Shown: in pieces, positions 56,023 through 64,000 of the stretch | Layout of the letters: the number at the start of each line of letters is the position of its first letter | How positions within the stretch are numbered: the stretch's first letter is position 1 | Assembly: GCA_025060475.1 (NCBI GenBank) | Contig: JANXBZ010000007.1 | Span: 1-64,000 of the forward strand | Reading direction: 5' to 3' | From: Dictyoglomus sp. | Lineage (GTDB): Bacteria > Dictyoglomota > Dictyoglomia > Dictyoglomales > Dictyoglomaceae | DNA: 64,000 nt | Program-made: the position numbers and the translations under genes | The notes under the pieces: model-generated | The model's input: the letters and a program-made list of their open reading frames with translations, nothing else | The model's database searches: none | What the model was told of the DNA's origin: nothing

Positions 56023-58407
56023 ATGGACGAGCAGGAATTAAAAGGTATTGAGAATATTCCAGAGATCCTGCCTATCCTTCCGTTGAGGGAGACAGTAGTT
56101 TATCCTCAAATGTTAATTCCTTTAGTGGTAGGAAGAGAAAAAAGTTTAAAGCTTATAGAAGATGCCATTTCAGGAAATAAACTTATTGGACTTTGTATGC
56201 AAAAATCTCCTATTGAAGAACCAACTTATGATGATATTCATAGAATTGGAACTGTTGGTATTATTGTAAGAATGTTAAGATTTCCTGACAATACTATAAG
56301 ACTTTTTGTTCAGGGACTTCAAAGAATTAGAATTGAAGAGTTTATTCAAAGTGATCCATATTTTAAAGCAAAGATATCTGTGATAAGTGAATCCTATGAA
56401 AAAACTATTGAAATAGAAGGTGCAATGAGAAATCTTATTTCTCTATTCCAGAAGATGGCATCTTTAATTCCTCAATTTCCTGAAGAACTTTTAATTAATG
56501 CAATGAATATTCAGGATCCAGGAAGATTGGCAGACTTTATTGCCTTTAATATAAATATTAATGTAAATGAAAAACAGGAAATCTTAGAGACTATAGATAT
56601 AAAAGAAAGACTTCAGAAATTAACCTATTTTTTAACTCGAGAAATTGAAATTCTTGAAATAGCTAATAAAATCCAAAATGATGTAAAGAATGAGATAGAA
56701 AAAAGTCAAAGAGAATACTTCTTAAGACAACAAATGAAAGCAATACAAAAGGAATTAGGAGAAATAGATCCAAGAGAGATGGAAGTAAATGAACTTCGAC
56801 AAAAATTACAAGATGCAAAATTACCTCCTGAAGCCATGAAAGAAGCGGAAAGAGAATTGGAAAGACTAGCTCAAATGCCTCCTGCATCTGCAGAATATAC
56901 TGTAACAAGAACATATTTGGACTGGATGATTTCTCTTCCTTGGAGTAAGAGTACTATTGATAACTTAGATATTCAAAAAGCTGCCCAGGTTCTAGACGAG
57001 GATCATTATGATTTAGAAAAAATAAAAGAAAGAATTCTAGAGTATTTAGCGGTTAGAAAAATGAAAGAAGACATGAAAGGTCCAATTCTCTGTTTTGTAG
57101 GACCACCTGGAGTTGGAAAGACTTCTCTTGGAAAATCAATTGCACGAGCTTTAGGAAGAAAGTTTGTAAGAATTTCGCTCGGAGGTATTAGAGATGAGGC
57201 AGAGATAAGGGGACATAGAAGAACCTATGTAGGAGCATTACCAGGAAGAATAATTCAGGGAATGAGAAAAGCAGAATCTAATAATCCAGTATTTATGTTA
57301 GATGAAATTGACAAGATAGGTACAGATTTTAGAGGAGATCCTGCTGCTGCTTTGTTAGAAGTTTTAGACCCAGAACAAAATAATAATTTCGTAGATAATT
57401 ATCTTGGAGTTCCTTTTGATCTCTCCAAGGTGATGTTTATTGCAACAGCTAATGTTCTTTACACAATTCCTCCTGCCCTATTAGATAGAATGGAAGTTTT
57501 AGAACTTCCAGGATATACAGAATTAGAAAAAATCGGAATTGCTAAAGGATATTTGATTCCAAGACAATTAAAAGAGCACGGCTTGGATCAGGATAAATTA
57601 GAATTTGAAGAATCTGCAATTAAAAAGATAATAAGAGAATACACAAGAGAAGCAGGTGTAAGAAATTTAGAAAGAGAAATTGCTACTATATGTAGAAAAG
57701 TAGCCAAGGGATACGCAGAAGGAAGTATAAACGAGAAAGTGATCGTTAATGAGGAAAATATTCATAAGTATTTAGGACCCTCAAAATATATCTATGGATT
57801 AAAAGGTGAAAAAGATGAAATTGGTGTTGCAACAGGACTTGCATGGACAGAAGCAGGAGGAGATGTACTGTTTGTAGAGGTATTAGTCGTTGAAGGAAAG
57901 GGTAATTTGATATTAACAGGTAAATTAGGAGAAGTAATGCAAGAGTCTGCAAAAACAGCACTATCTTATGTTAGATCAAAGTCTAAGGATTTAAACATAA
58001 GTTACGATATGTTCGAAAAATCCGATGTTCACATTCATTTACCATCAGGAGCTATTCCCAAAGATGGTCCATCCGCAGGAATAACCATAGCTACTGCTCT
58101 TGCATCTGCCTTTACTGGTAGACCCGTTAAAAAGGATATAGGAATGACAGGAGAAATAACTTTAAGAGGAAAAGTGCTTCCTGTAGGAGGAATAAGAGAA
58201 AAAGTTTTAGCTGCCCATAGAGCAGGATTAACATCAGTTATTATGCCAAAAGAAAATGAGAAAGACTTAGAAGAGATTCCAGAGCAGGTTAAAAAGGAAC
58301 TTAAATTCTATTTCGTAGAACATGCTGATGAAGTCCTCCAATTAGCTTTATTGGAGGTGAAAAAAGATGATACTAAAAGAAAACTTGAAGAGGTTAGGGA
58401 GTCTTAA
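56023..58407 (+). CDS. lon: ATP-dependent protease Lon
   Basis: A 794-residue LonA protease. The N-terminal substrate domain begins [15 protein letters not shown], followed by a coiled-coil (about 225-285) and the AAA+ module with Walker [19 protein letters not shown] and the sensor region. The protease domain has the Ser-Lys dyad Ser684 (DGPSAGIT) and Lys727 ([11 protein letters not shown]). It degrades misfolded proteins. AAGGAGGAAAG precedes the ATG 20 nt after hsp20, fitting a heat/proteostasis operon. Its end overlaps the next gene by 41 nt. Confidence 0.96.
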   Translation: MDEQELKGIENIPEILPILPLRETVVYPQMLIPLVVGREKSLKLIEDAISGNKLIGLCMQKSPIEEPTYDDIHRIGTVGIIVRMLRFPDNTIRLFVQGLQRIRIEEFIQSDPYFKAKISVISESYEKTIEIEGAMRNLISLFQKMASLIPQFPEELLINAMNIQDPGRLADFIAFNININVNEKQEILETIDIKERLQKLTYFLTREIEILEIANKIQNDVKNEIEKSQREYFLRQQMKAIQKELGEIDPREMEVNELRQKLQDAKLPPEAMKEAERELERLAQMPPASAEYTVTRTYLDWMISLPWSKSTIDNLDIQKAAQVLDEDHYDLEKIKERILEYLAVRKMKEDMKGPILCFVGPPGVGKTSLGKSIARALGRKFVRISLGGIRDEAEIRGHRRTYVGALPGRIIQGMRKAESNNPVFMLDEIDKIGTDFRGDPAAALLEVLDPEQNNNFVDNYLGVPFDLSKVMFIATANVLYTIPPALLDRMEVLELPGYTELEKIGIAKGYLIPRQLKEHGLDQDKLEFEESAIKKIIREYTREAGVRNLEREIATICRKVAKGYAEGSINEKVIVNEENIHKYLGPSKYIYGLKGEKDEIGVATGLAWTEAGGDVLFVEVLVVEGKGNLILTGKLGEVMQESAKTALSYVRSKSKDLNISYDMFEKSDVHIHLPSGAIPKDGPSAGITIATALASAFTGRPVKKDIGMTGEITLRGKVLPVGGIREKVLAAHRAGLTSVIMPKENEKDLEEIPEQVKKELKFYFVEHADEVLQLALLEVKKDDTKRKLEEVRES

Positions 58408-59470
58408 TTTTTCTCCTTTTCTTATAACTTCCCTATATTTGAATATTTCACCCTTAGAATATCCTAAGGGTGAATATAGATTGATTTGGAAAAACTTCCA
58501 AAAAGAAATATTAAATTTTTCTGCAGAAGACAGAGAAATAAAAAAATCTCTTTTGGATGATGCAGAAAAAATCTCCAATTTTCTTGATCAAGAAATTAAT
58601 ACTTCTGTAAATACTCTGGTTATTTTCAGCTGTAGTGCAAAAAACTGGTTCGAAGTTTATCCTCTTTATCCCTCATTAAAATCCAAGTTAGTAATAGATA
58701 AAGATCCTTATACAAAACCTATTATTAGATTATTAGCATCCCAAAATCCATATTTGATAATATTATTAGCTAAAGATAAAGCAAGAATTTTCACTTATCA
58801 TTTGGGAATGTTAAAAGAAGAGGGAGAAGTTGAGAGTGAGGTTCCAAAGAAACATAAACAGGGAGGATGGGAAACATCGGACTGGCAAAGATGGCATGAA
58901 ATTCATGTTATTTGGCATTTAAGGGATGTAATTGATTTTATAAAAAAAATTAATAATGATAAAAGAATCATAATAGGAGGAAGTTCTCATACTGTATCGG
59001 AATTTAAAGAGTTATTACCCAAAAACTTCAAGGAAAGAATAGTTGGAGAACTCAATCTTGAGATTACTTCTCCTATAAAGGAATTATTAGATAAAGTTGA
59101 AAAATTCATTAGTGAATATGAAGAAAGGGAAACAAGAGAGTTAGTAGAAAGAATTTTTGTGAATACCAAAAAAGGGAAAGATTCTACTTATGGATTAGAA
59201 GAGGTTGCTTTTGTGGTACATGAAGACAGAATCCAAACATTATTAGTTACAGAAAATTTTGAAAAAGAAGGATTTCAATGTCCAAAATGTTCCTATATAA
59301 GTCCATATTTAACAGAATGTCCTTTTTGCAATATAAAAATGGCGAAAAGAAATGATATTGTAGATGAAATTATAGAAGAAGCTATTAATAAAAAAGCAAA
59401 ACTTATATTTATTAAAGATAAAAATTTAGGAGAAAAAATCGAAAATATTGGTGCAATTTTAAGATTTTAA
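58367..59470 (+). CDS. Archaeo-eukaryotic release-factor-like protein (baeRF/eRF1 type) with GGW in place of GGQ
   Basis: A 367-residue protein that aligns by eye with archaeal RF1/eRF1. The first 120 residues contain ITSLYLNIS and [37 protein letters not shown] (160-175) corresponds to the catalytic PKKHGRGGQS loop, with Trp168 instead of the GGQ Gln. A zinc ribbon (Cys305, 308, 318, 321) and a C-terminus IGAILRF matching the aRF1 GGIAAILRY complete a domain-3-like end. Bacterial members (baeRF) are proposed ribosome-associated factors, perhaps releasing stalled peptides. GGAGGTG inside lon precedes the ATG, so translation is coupled to the protease. Exact function unproven. Confidence 0.8.
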   Translation: MILKENLKRLGSLNFSPFLITSLYLNISPLEYPKGEYRLIWKNFQKEILNFSAEDREIKKSLLDDAEKISNFLDQEINTSVNTLVIFSCSAKNWFEVYPLYPSLKSKLVIDKDPYTKPIIRLLASQNPYLIILLAKDKARIFTYHLGMLKEEGEVESEVPKKHKQGGWETSDWQRWHEIHVIWHLRDVIDFIKKINNDKRIIIGGSSHTVSEFKELLPKNFKERIVGELNLEITSPIKELLDKVEKFISEYEERETRELVERIFVNTKKGKDSTYGLEEVAFVVHEDRIQTLLVTENFEKEGFQCPKCSYISPYLTECPFCNIKMAKRNDIVDEIIEEAINKKAKLIFIKDKNLGEKIENIGAILRF

Positions 59471-59474
59471 AAAT

Positions 59475-59494
59475 GGGGGGAGATAAATCCCCCC
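59475..59494. terminator. Bidirectional terminator between the eRF1-like gene and gap
   Basis: A G6/C6 stem (59475-59480 and 59489-59494) with an 8-nt loop is flanked by AAAAAT and TTAATTT. It lies in the 29 nt between the converging stop codons and could serve both. Confidence 0.75.
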
Positions 59495-59499
59495 TTAAT

Positions 59500-60528
<1,029 letters not shown>

Positions 60529-60549
60529 TTAAATATTTTTCTAAAGTTA

Positions 60550-60555
60550 ATTATA
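60550..60555 (-). promoter_or_regulatory. gap -10 box
   Basis: TATAAT on the minus strand (60555-60550) with predicted start near 60543. No clear TTGACA is seen 16-18 nt upstream. The leader of about 30 nt holds the GGAGGTG ribosome-binding site. Confidence 0.55.
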
Positions 60556-60595
60556 TCATAGTAAAATTCGAATAGCTGTTAAAAATTCTTTAAAG

Positions 60596-63025
60596 TTAAA
60601 TACTTAAACTAAGAAGTTTCCCTGGGACAAAAACTACTTTTTTTGGATTTTTATTGCCTAAATATTTTTTGACATTTTCTCTTTGAAGGGCAATCTTTAA
60701 GGCCTCTTCTTCGGTAATATCCGCGTTAACATCTACTCTATCTCTTACTTTTCCATTTATTTGAATGACTAAGGTTATAATTTCTTCTTTTATTAATTCA
60801 GGATTATAAGATGGCCATTGTTGTAGGTGAATACTATATTCATAACCTAATTCTTTCCAAAGTTCCTCAGTAATATGAGGAACAAAGGGAGCTAAAAGCA
60901 AAAGTAAATTTTTAATACATTCTTTAAACAGTTCAGTAGAACCATATTTATTTTTATAATCTGTTAATTCATTTAAAAATTCCATCATTGCAGCAACAGC
61001 AGTATTAAATTTGAAAGAAATTATATCCTCTGTCACTTTTTTTATGGTTTTATGAAGAATTCTTTCTAACCTTTTATCATCATTAGGATTCCTCTCTTTA
61101 ACTTCACTTTCCTCTAAGACTAATCTCCAGAGTCTATTTAAGAATCTATGAGCACCTTCAACTCCTTCATCACTCCACTCCATATCAACTTCTGGAGGAG
61201 CAACAAACAATATGAAAAGTCTTGCAGTATCAGCACCATAATTTTCAACCATATAATCTACAGAAACTATATTTCCTAAAGATTTAGACATTATCTGACC
61301 GTCTTTATATACCATTCCTTGAGTAAATAATCTTTTAAAAGGCTCTTTCACAGGACTGTATCCTGCATCATATAAGACTTTTGTAATAAATCTCGAATAG
61401 AGAAGATGCAAAACTGCATGTTCTATTCCTCCTGTATATTGATCCACAGGAAGCCAATACTCTGCCTTTTCTCTTGAGAATGGCTCTTTTTCATTATGAG
61501 GATCAGTATATCGAAAATAATACCAAGAAGAATCTACAAAAGTAGCAAGAGTATCTGTTTCTCTTTTTGCATTACCACCACATTTTGGACATTTTACATT
61601 CACGAATTCTGGAACCTTTGCAAGAGGACTCTCTCCTGTTCCTGTTGGTTCAAAATCAGAAATGTCAGGAAGAAGCACTGGAAGATCTTCATAGGGTACA
61701 GGAACTATACCACAATTGGAGCAATAAATAATAGGAATAGGAGCTCCCCAATACCTTTGTCTTGATACTAGCCAATCTCTTAATTTATATTGAACCTTTC
61801 TTTTCCCAATTCCTAAGCTTTCAAATTTGTTAATAATTTCGTGCCAAAAATCAATACTTTTCATCCCACTATATTCAAAAGAATTTATCATAATCCCTTC
61901 TTCTTCATAAGGGAGTTTTGGATCTTCTTCATCATAGGGAGTAATTACAACCTTTATAGGAAGATTATATTTCAAAGCAAATTCATAATCCCTTGAGTCA
62001 TGAGCAGGTACTGCCATTATTGCTCCTGTTCCATAAGTATAAAGAACATAATCTGCTACATAAATTGGAACTAACTCTTTAGTTAGTGGATGAATAGCAT
62101 AACTTCCTGTAAACACTCCAGTCTTTTCCTTTTCAAAAGCTATTCTTTCAAGTTCACTCTTATTCTTTGCTTTTGCTATATATTCTCTAACTTCATTTAA
62201 ATATTCAGGCTTAGTGATTTTTTCTACTAATGGATGTTCTGGGGCAAGAACTACAAAGGTAACTCCAAATATAGTATCAGGTCTTGTAGTGAACACATAA
62301 ATTCTTTCCTGAGAATCTTTTACCTCAAAATAAAACTCTAAGCCTTCTGACTTTCCTATCCAGTTTTTTTGCATTAATTTAACTTTTTCAGGCCAGTGTT
62401 CCAAAGTATCCAAATCTTTAAGAAGATCTTCTGCATATTCTGTTATTTTAAAAAACCATTGTTCAAATTCCTTTTTTTCCACTTCTGTTTTGCATCTCCA
62501 ACATCCTCCATCAACTACTTCTTCATTTGCAAGAACTGTTTTACAATTTGGACACCAATTTACAGGAGCCTTTTTTCTATAAGCAAGTCCTCTTTCATAA
62601 AGTTTTAAAAAGATCCATTGAGTCCATTTATAATAATCTGGAGAGCAGGCAGTAACTTCTCTATCCCAGTCATAAACCACTCCCATTTTAAATAACTGTT
62701 CCTTCATTCTTGCAATATTTTTATATGTCCATTCCTTTGGATGAACCTTATGCTTTATTGCAGCATTTTCTGCAGGTTGTCCAAAAGCATCCCAACCCAT
62801 AGGATTTAAAACATTATATCCTCGCATGGTATAAAATCGAGCAATAAGATCTCCAATGGTATAATTTCTCATATGTCCCATATGAAGATCTCCAGATGGA
62901 TAAGGAAACATTACTAAGGAATAGAATTTAGGTTTATCATTCCTTTCTTTTACATAATAAATCCTATCTTCTTCCCATTTTTTCTGCCATTTTGGCTCTA
63001 TCTCTTGAGGATTATATTTTTTCAT
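60596..63025 (-). CDS. leuS: Leucyl-tRNA synthetase
   Basis: An 809-residue class Ia synthetase. The HIGH-like motif is [14 protein letters not shown] (about 42-55), followed by a Cys zinc set (CPNCKTV...CWRC), the CP1 editing domain (about 220-410, with [12 protein letters not shown] and AHDSRDYEF), and MSKSLGN in the KMSKS position. The C-terminal anticodon-binding domain ends [14 protein letters not shown]. It charges leucine onto tRNAs such as the tRNA-Leu(GAG) in this window. No T-box is evident in the short leader. Confidence 0.97.
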   Translation of the reverse strand: MKKYNPQEIEPKWQKKWEEDRIYYVKERNDKPKFYSLVMFPYPSGDLHMGHMRNYTIGDLIARFYTMRGYNVLNPMGWDAFGQPAENAAIKHKVHPKEWTYKNIARMKEQLFKMGVVYDWDREVTACSPDYYKWTQWIFLKLYERGLAYRKKAPVNWCPNCKTVLANEEVVDGGCWRCKTEVEKKEFEQWFFKITEYAEDLLKDLDTLEHWPEKVKLMQKNWIGKSEGLEFYFEVKDSQERIYVFTTRPDTIFGVTFVVLAPEHPLVEKITKPEYLNEVREYIAKAKNKSELERIAFEKEKTGVFTGSYAIHPLTKELVPIYVADYVLYTYGTGAIMAVPAHDSRDYEFALKYNLPIKVVITPYDEEDPKLPYEEEGIMINSFEYSGMKSIDFWHEIINKFESLGIGKRKVQYKLRDWLVSRQRYWGAPIPIIYCSNCGIVPVPYEDLPVLLPDISDFEPTGTGESPLAKVPEFVNVKCPKCGGNAKRETDTLATFVDSSWYYFRYTDPHNEKEPFSREKAEYWLPVDQYTGGIEHAVLHLLYSRFITKVLYDAGYSPVKEPFKRLFTQGMVYKDGQIMSKSLGNIVSVDYMVENYGADTARLFILFVAPPEVDMEWSDEGVEGAHRFLNRLWRLVLEESEVKERNPNDDKRLERILHKTIKKVTEDIISFKFNTAVAAMMEFLNELTDYKNKYGSTELFKECIKNLLLLLAPFVPHITEELWKELGYEYSIHLQQWPSYNPELIKEEIITLVIQINGKVRDRVDVNADITEEEALKIALQRENVKKYLGNKNPKKVVFVPGKLLSLSI

Positions 63026-63066
63026 CTCTCTCCCTCGCTTTTTAGGATTTTTACAATTTATTGTGT

Positions 63067-63072
63067 ATTATA
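63067..63072 (-). promoter_or_regulatory. leuS -10 box
   Basis: TATAAT on the minus strand (63072-63067) with predicted start near 63060 and a leader of about 35 nt. The -35 region (TTTACC) is poor. A TTGACT lies further upstream at non-standard spacing. Confidence 0.55.
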
Positions 63073-63111
63073 TATAAAGGAAGAAAGAAGGTAAAGAGAT
63101 AAGTCAATCCA

Positions 63112-64000
63112 TTATGATCCTTTCAATAATTTCTTTCCTCCAAATCTCAGCTTCATAGTTAAAACTCTATCTGTAGAGAAAATCTTTGCAGAAATGAAAA
63201 TTAAAACAACAAATACTGCGAACATATAAATTATCCCATAGGCTACTATGGAATAATTCCCTAAAAGAATATTCTGAGAAGCAAGAAAGGGATGAGTGAA
63301 TGGTATTGCCAATATAAAGATTTTTAAAGGTAAAGATAAAGAGTTTATATCAGAGAAAAGGGATAAAAAGTAAGGAATCATGATAAGAAATATTAAGGGT
63401 AAAGCCATACCTTGAGCACTCTTTAAATCTTCCGCCAAAACACCCAAAATTGTAGCTAATGCTAAGGCACATAGAATAGCAAGAAAGAGAGAGACTCCTA
63501 AAAGAAAATATCCAGAAGGAGTAAGTTGCAGTCCTAATTTTTGTATAACTTGAGAAGTAATATCAGAAGTTTTCACATCTCCCATAACTCCTGTCATAAA
63601 AGATCTATATCCCAACATGTATATCCCTGCTGAAATTACTCCTACAATTCCTGCTCCCATCATTTTTGCAATAACAATTTGTTTTCTGCTTATAGGTACT
63701 GTAAGTAAAGTTTCTAAGGTTTTATCCTGTTTTTCCATAGCAATAGCGGAAAGAACCATTTGAGATGAAAACATTATCACCATCATTAATATAATAGGAA
63801 TAAAAATGGATTGAGAATAAACCATGTTAATCACTTGAGAAGTTGATCCCTCCGCCATTTTATCTTTCACAATAATAAACTCTTTACTTTTAATAGGATT
63901 TTTTAGATCATCGGGATCTATCTCGGGAAATTTAGATTTTAAAAAATTATTTGAAATATATCTATTAACTGAAACAATAACTTGATTTATAAGGTTAGAT
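63112..64000 (-). CDS. ABC-2 type transporter permease, C-terminal part (N-terminus beyond window)
   Basis: The frame is open from its stop at 63112 to the window edge, giving 295 visible residues. An extracytoplasmic, charged loop (ISNNFLKSKFPEIDPDDLKN) comes first and then about six membrane segments. The pattern SAIAMEKQDKTLETLLTVPISRKQIVIAKMMGA is the hallmark of NatB/CcmB-like ABC-2 permeases, here for sodium, drug or lipid export. An internal GTG at 63870 is not the real start because the frame continues. The cognate ATPase should lie further to the right. Confidence 0.88.
   Translation of the reverse strand, partial: SNLINQVIVSVNRYISNNFLKSKFPEIDPDDLKNPIKSKEFIIVKDKMAEGSTSQVINMVYSQSIFIPIILMMVIMFSSQMVLSAIAMEKQDKTLETLLTVPISRKQIVIAKMMGAGIVGVISAGIYMLGYRSFMTGVMGDVKTSDITSQVIQKLGLQLTPSGYFLLGVSLFLAILCALALATILGVLAEDLKSAQGMALPLIFLIMIPYFLSLFSDINSLSLPLKIFILAIPFTHPFLASQNILLGNYSIVAYGIIYMFAVFVVLIFISAKIFSTDRVLTMKLRFGGKKLLKGS

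Noticed and set aside
63026-63111. T-box riboswitch before leuS
   Set aside because: The leader is only about 35 nt, with no AGGGTGGNACCGCG-like T-box or antiterminator structure.

Overview
The window is a gene-dense, AT-rich chromosomal segment (roughly one third G+C by eye) dominated by housekeeping genes packed into long overlapping operons. Encoded proteins are rich in Lys, Glu, Arg and Ile, as in thermophiles. An exported beta-barrel-like protein suggests an outer membrane, while several gene orders (rpsO-pnp-M16 peptidase-dap-rnj-ftsK; asp23-fakA-recG-rsmD-coaD; rapZ-yvcK) resemble those of Firmicutes. Taken together this suggests a thermophilic early-branching bacterium, most likely Dictyoglomus. 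That identity is inference, not demonstrated by a marker gene here.

Layout. 1-4.4 kb (minus): type IV pilus / type II secretion genes: the 5' tip of a pilin-like gene, a pseudopilin-like orphan, a major pilin, pilC and pilB. 4.4-9.6 kb (minus): gatCAB amidotransferase plus oligopeptide transporter ATPases oppD and oppF. 9.6-14.9 kb (minus): tRNA-Leu(GAG), recA, plsY, der, ispH and two plsC-type acyltransferases. 14.9-19.5 kb (minus): a nucleoside/BMP-type ABC transporter. 19.6-28.5 kb (minus): ftsK, rnj, dapA, dapB, M16 peptidase, pnp, rpsO. 28.6-38 kb (minus): coiled-coil protein, coaD, rsmD, recG, fakA-like, asp23, oppC, oppB, oppA. 38-42.5 kb (minus): secG, tpiA, roadblock protein, pgk, yvcK, rapZ. 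42.5-44.5 kb (plus): class A PBP. 44.5-51.7 kb (minus): a complete hisZGDCBHAF(IE) operon. 51.7-54 kb (plus): rsmG, a GNAT-like protein, an ArsR-type regulator. 54.1-55.4 kb (minus): PorV/TraF-like outer-membrane protein. 55.6-59.5 kb (plus): hsp20, lon and a divergent eRF1-like protein. 59.5-64 kb (minus): gap, leuS and the C-terminal part of an ABC-2 permease.

The most interesting locus is hsp20-lon-eRF1-like. A proteostasis operon carries an archaeo-eukaryotic release-factor homologue whose GGQ position reads GGW. In front of it lie two tandem near-identical TGTGA-N6-TCA(C/T)A palindromes overlapping the promoter.

Other recurring themes are near-consensus promoters with 16-bp spacers, several apparently leaderless genes (rapZ, rsmG, the edge pilin), hairpins placed directly after both solute-binding-protein genes of ABC operons, and frequent TTG starts chosen by good Shine-Dalgarno sequences. 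No CRISPR array, insertion sequence, prophage, rRNA or classical riboswitch was recognised.
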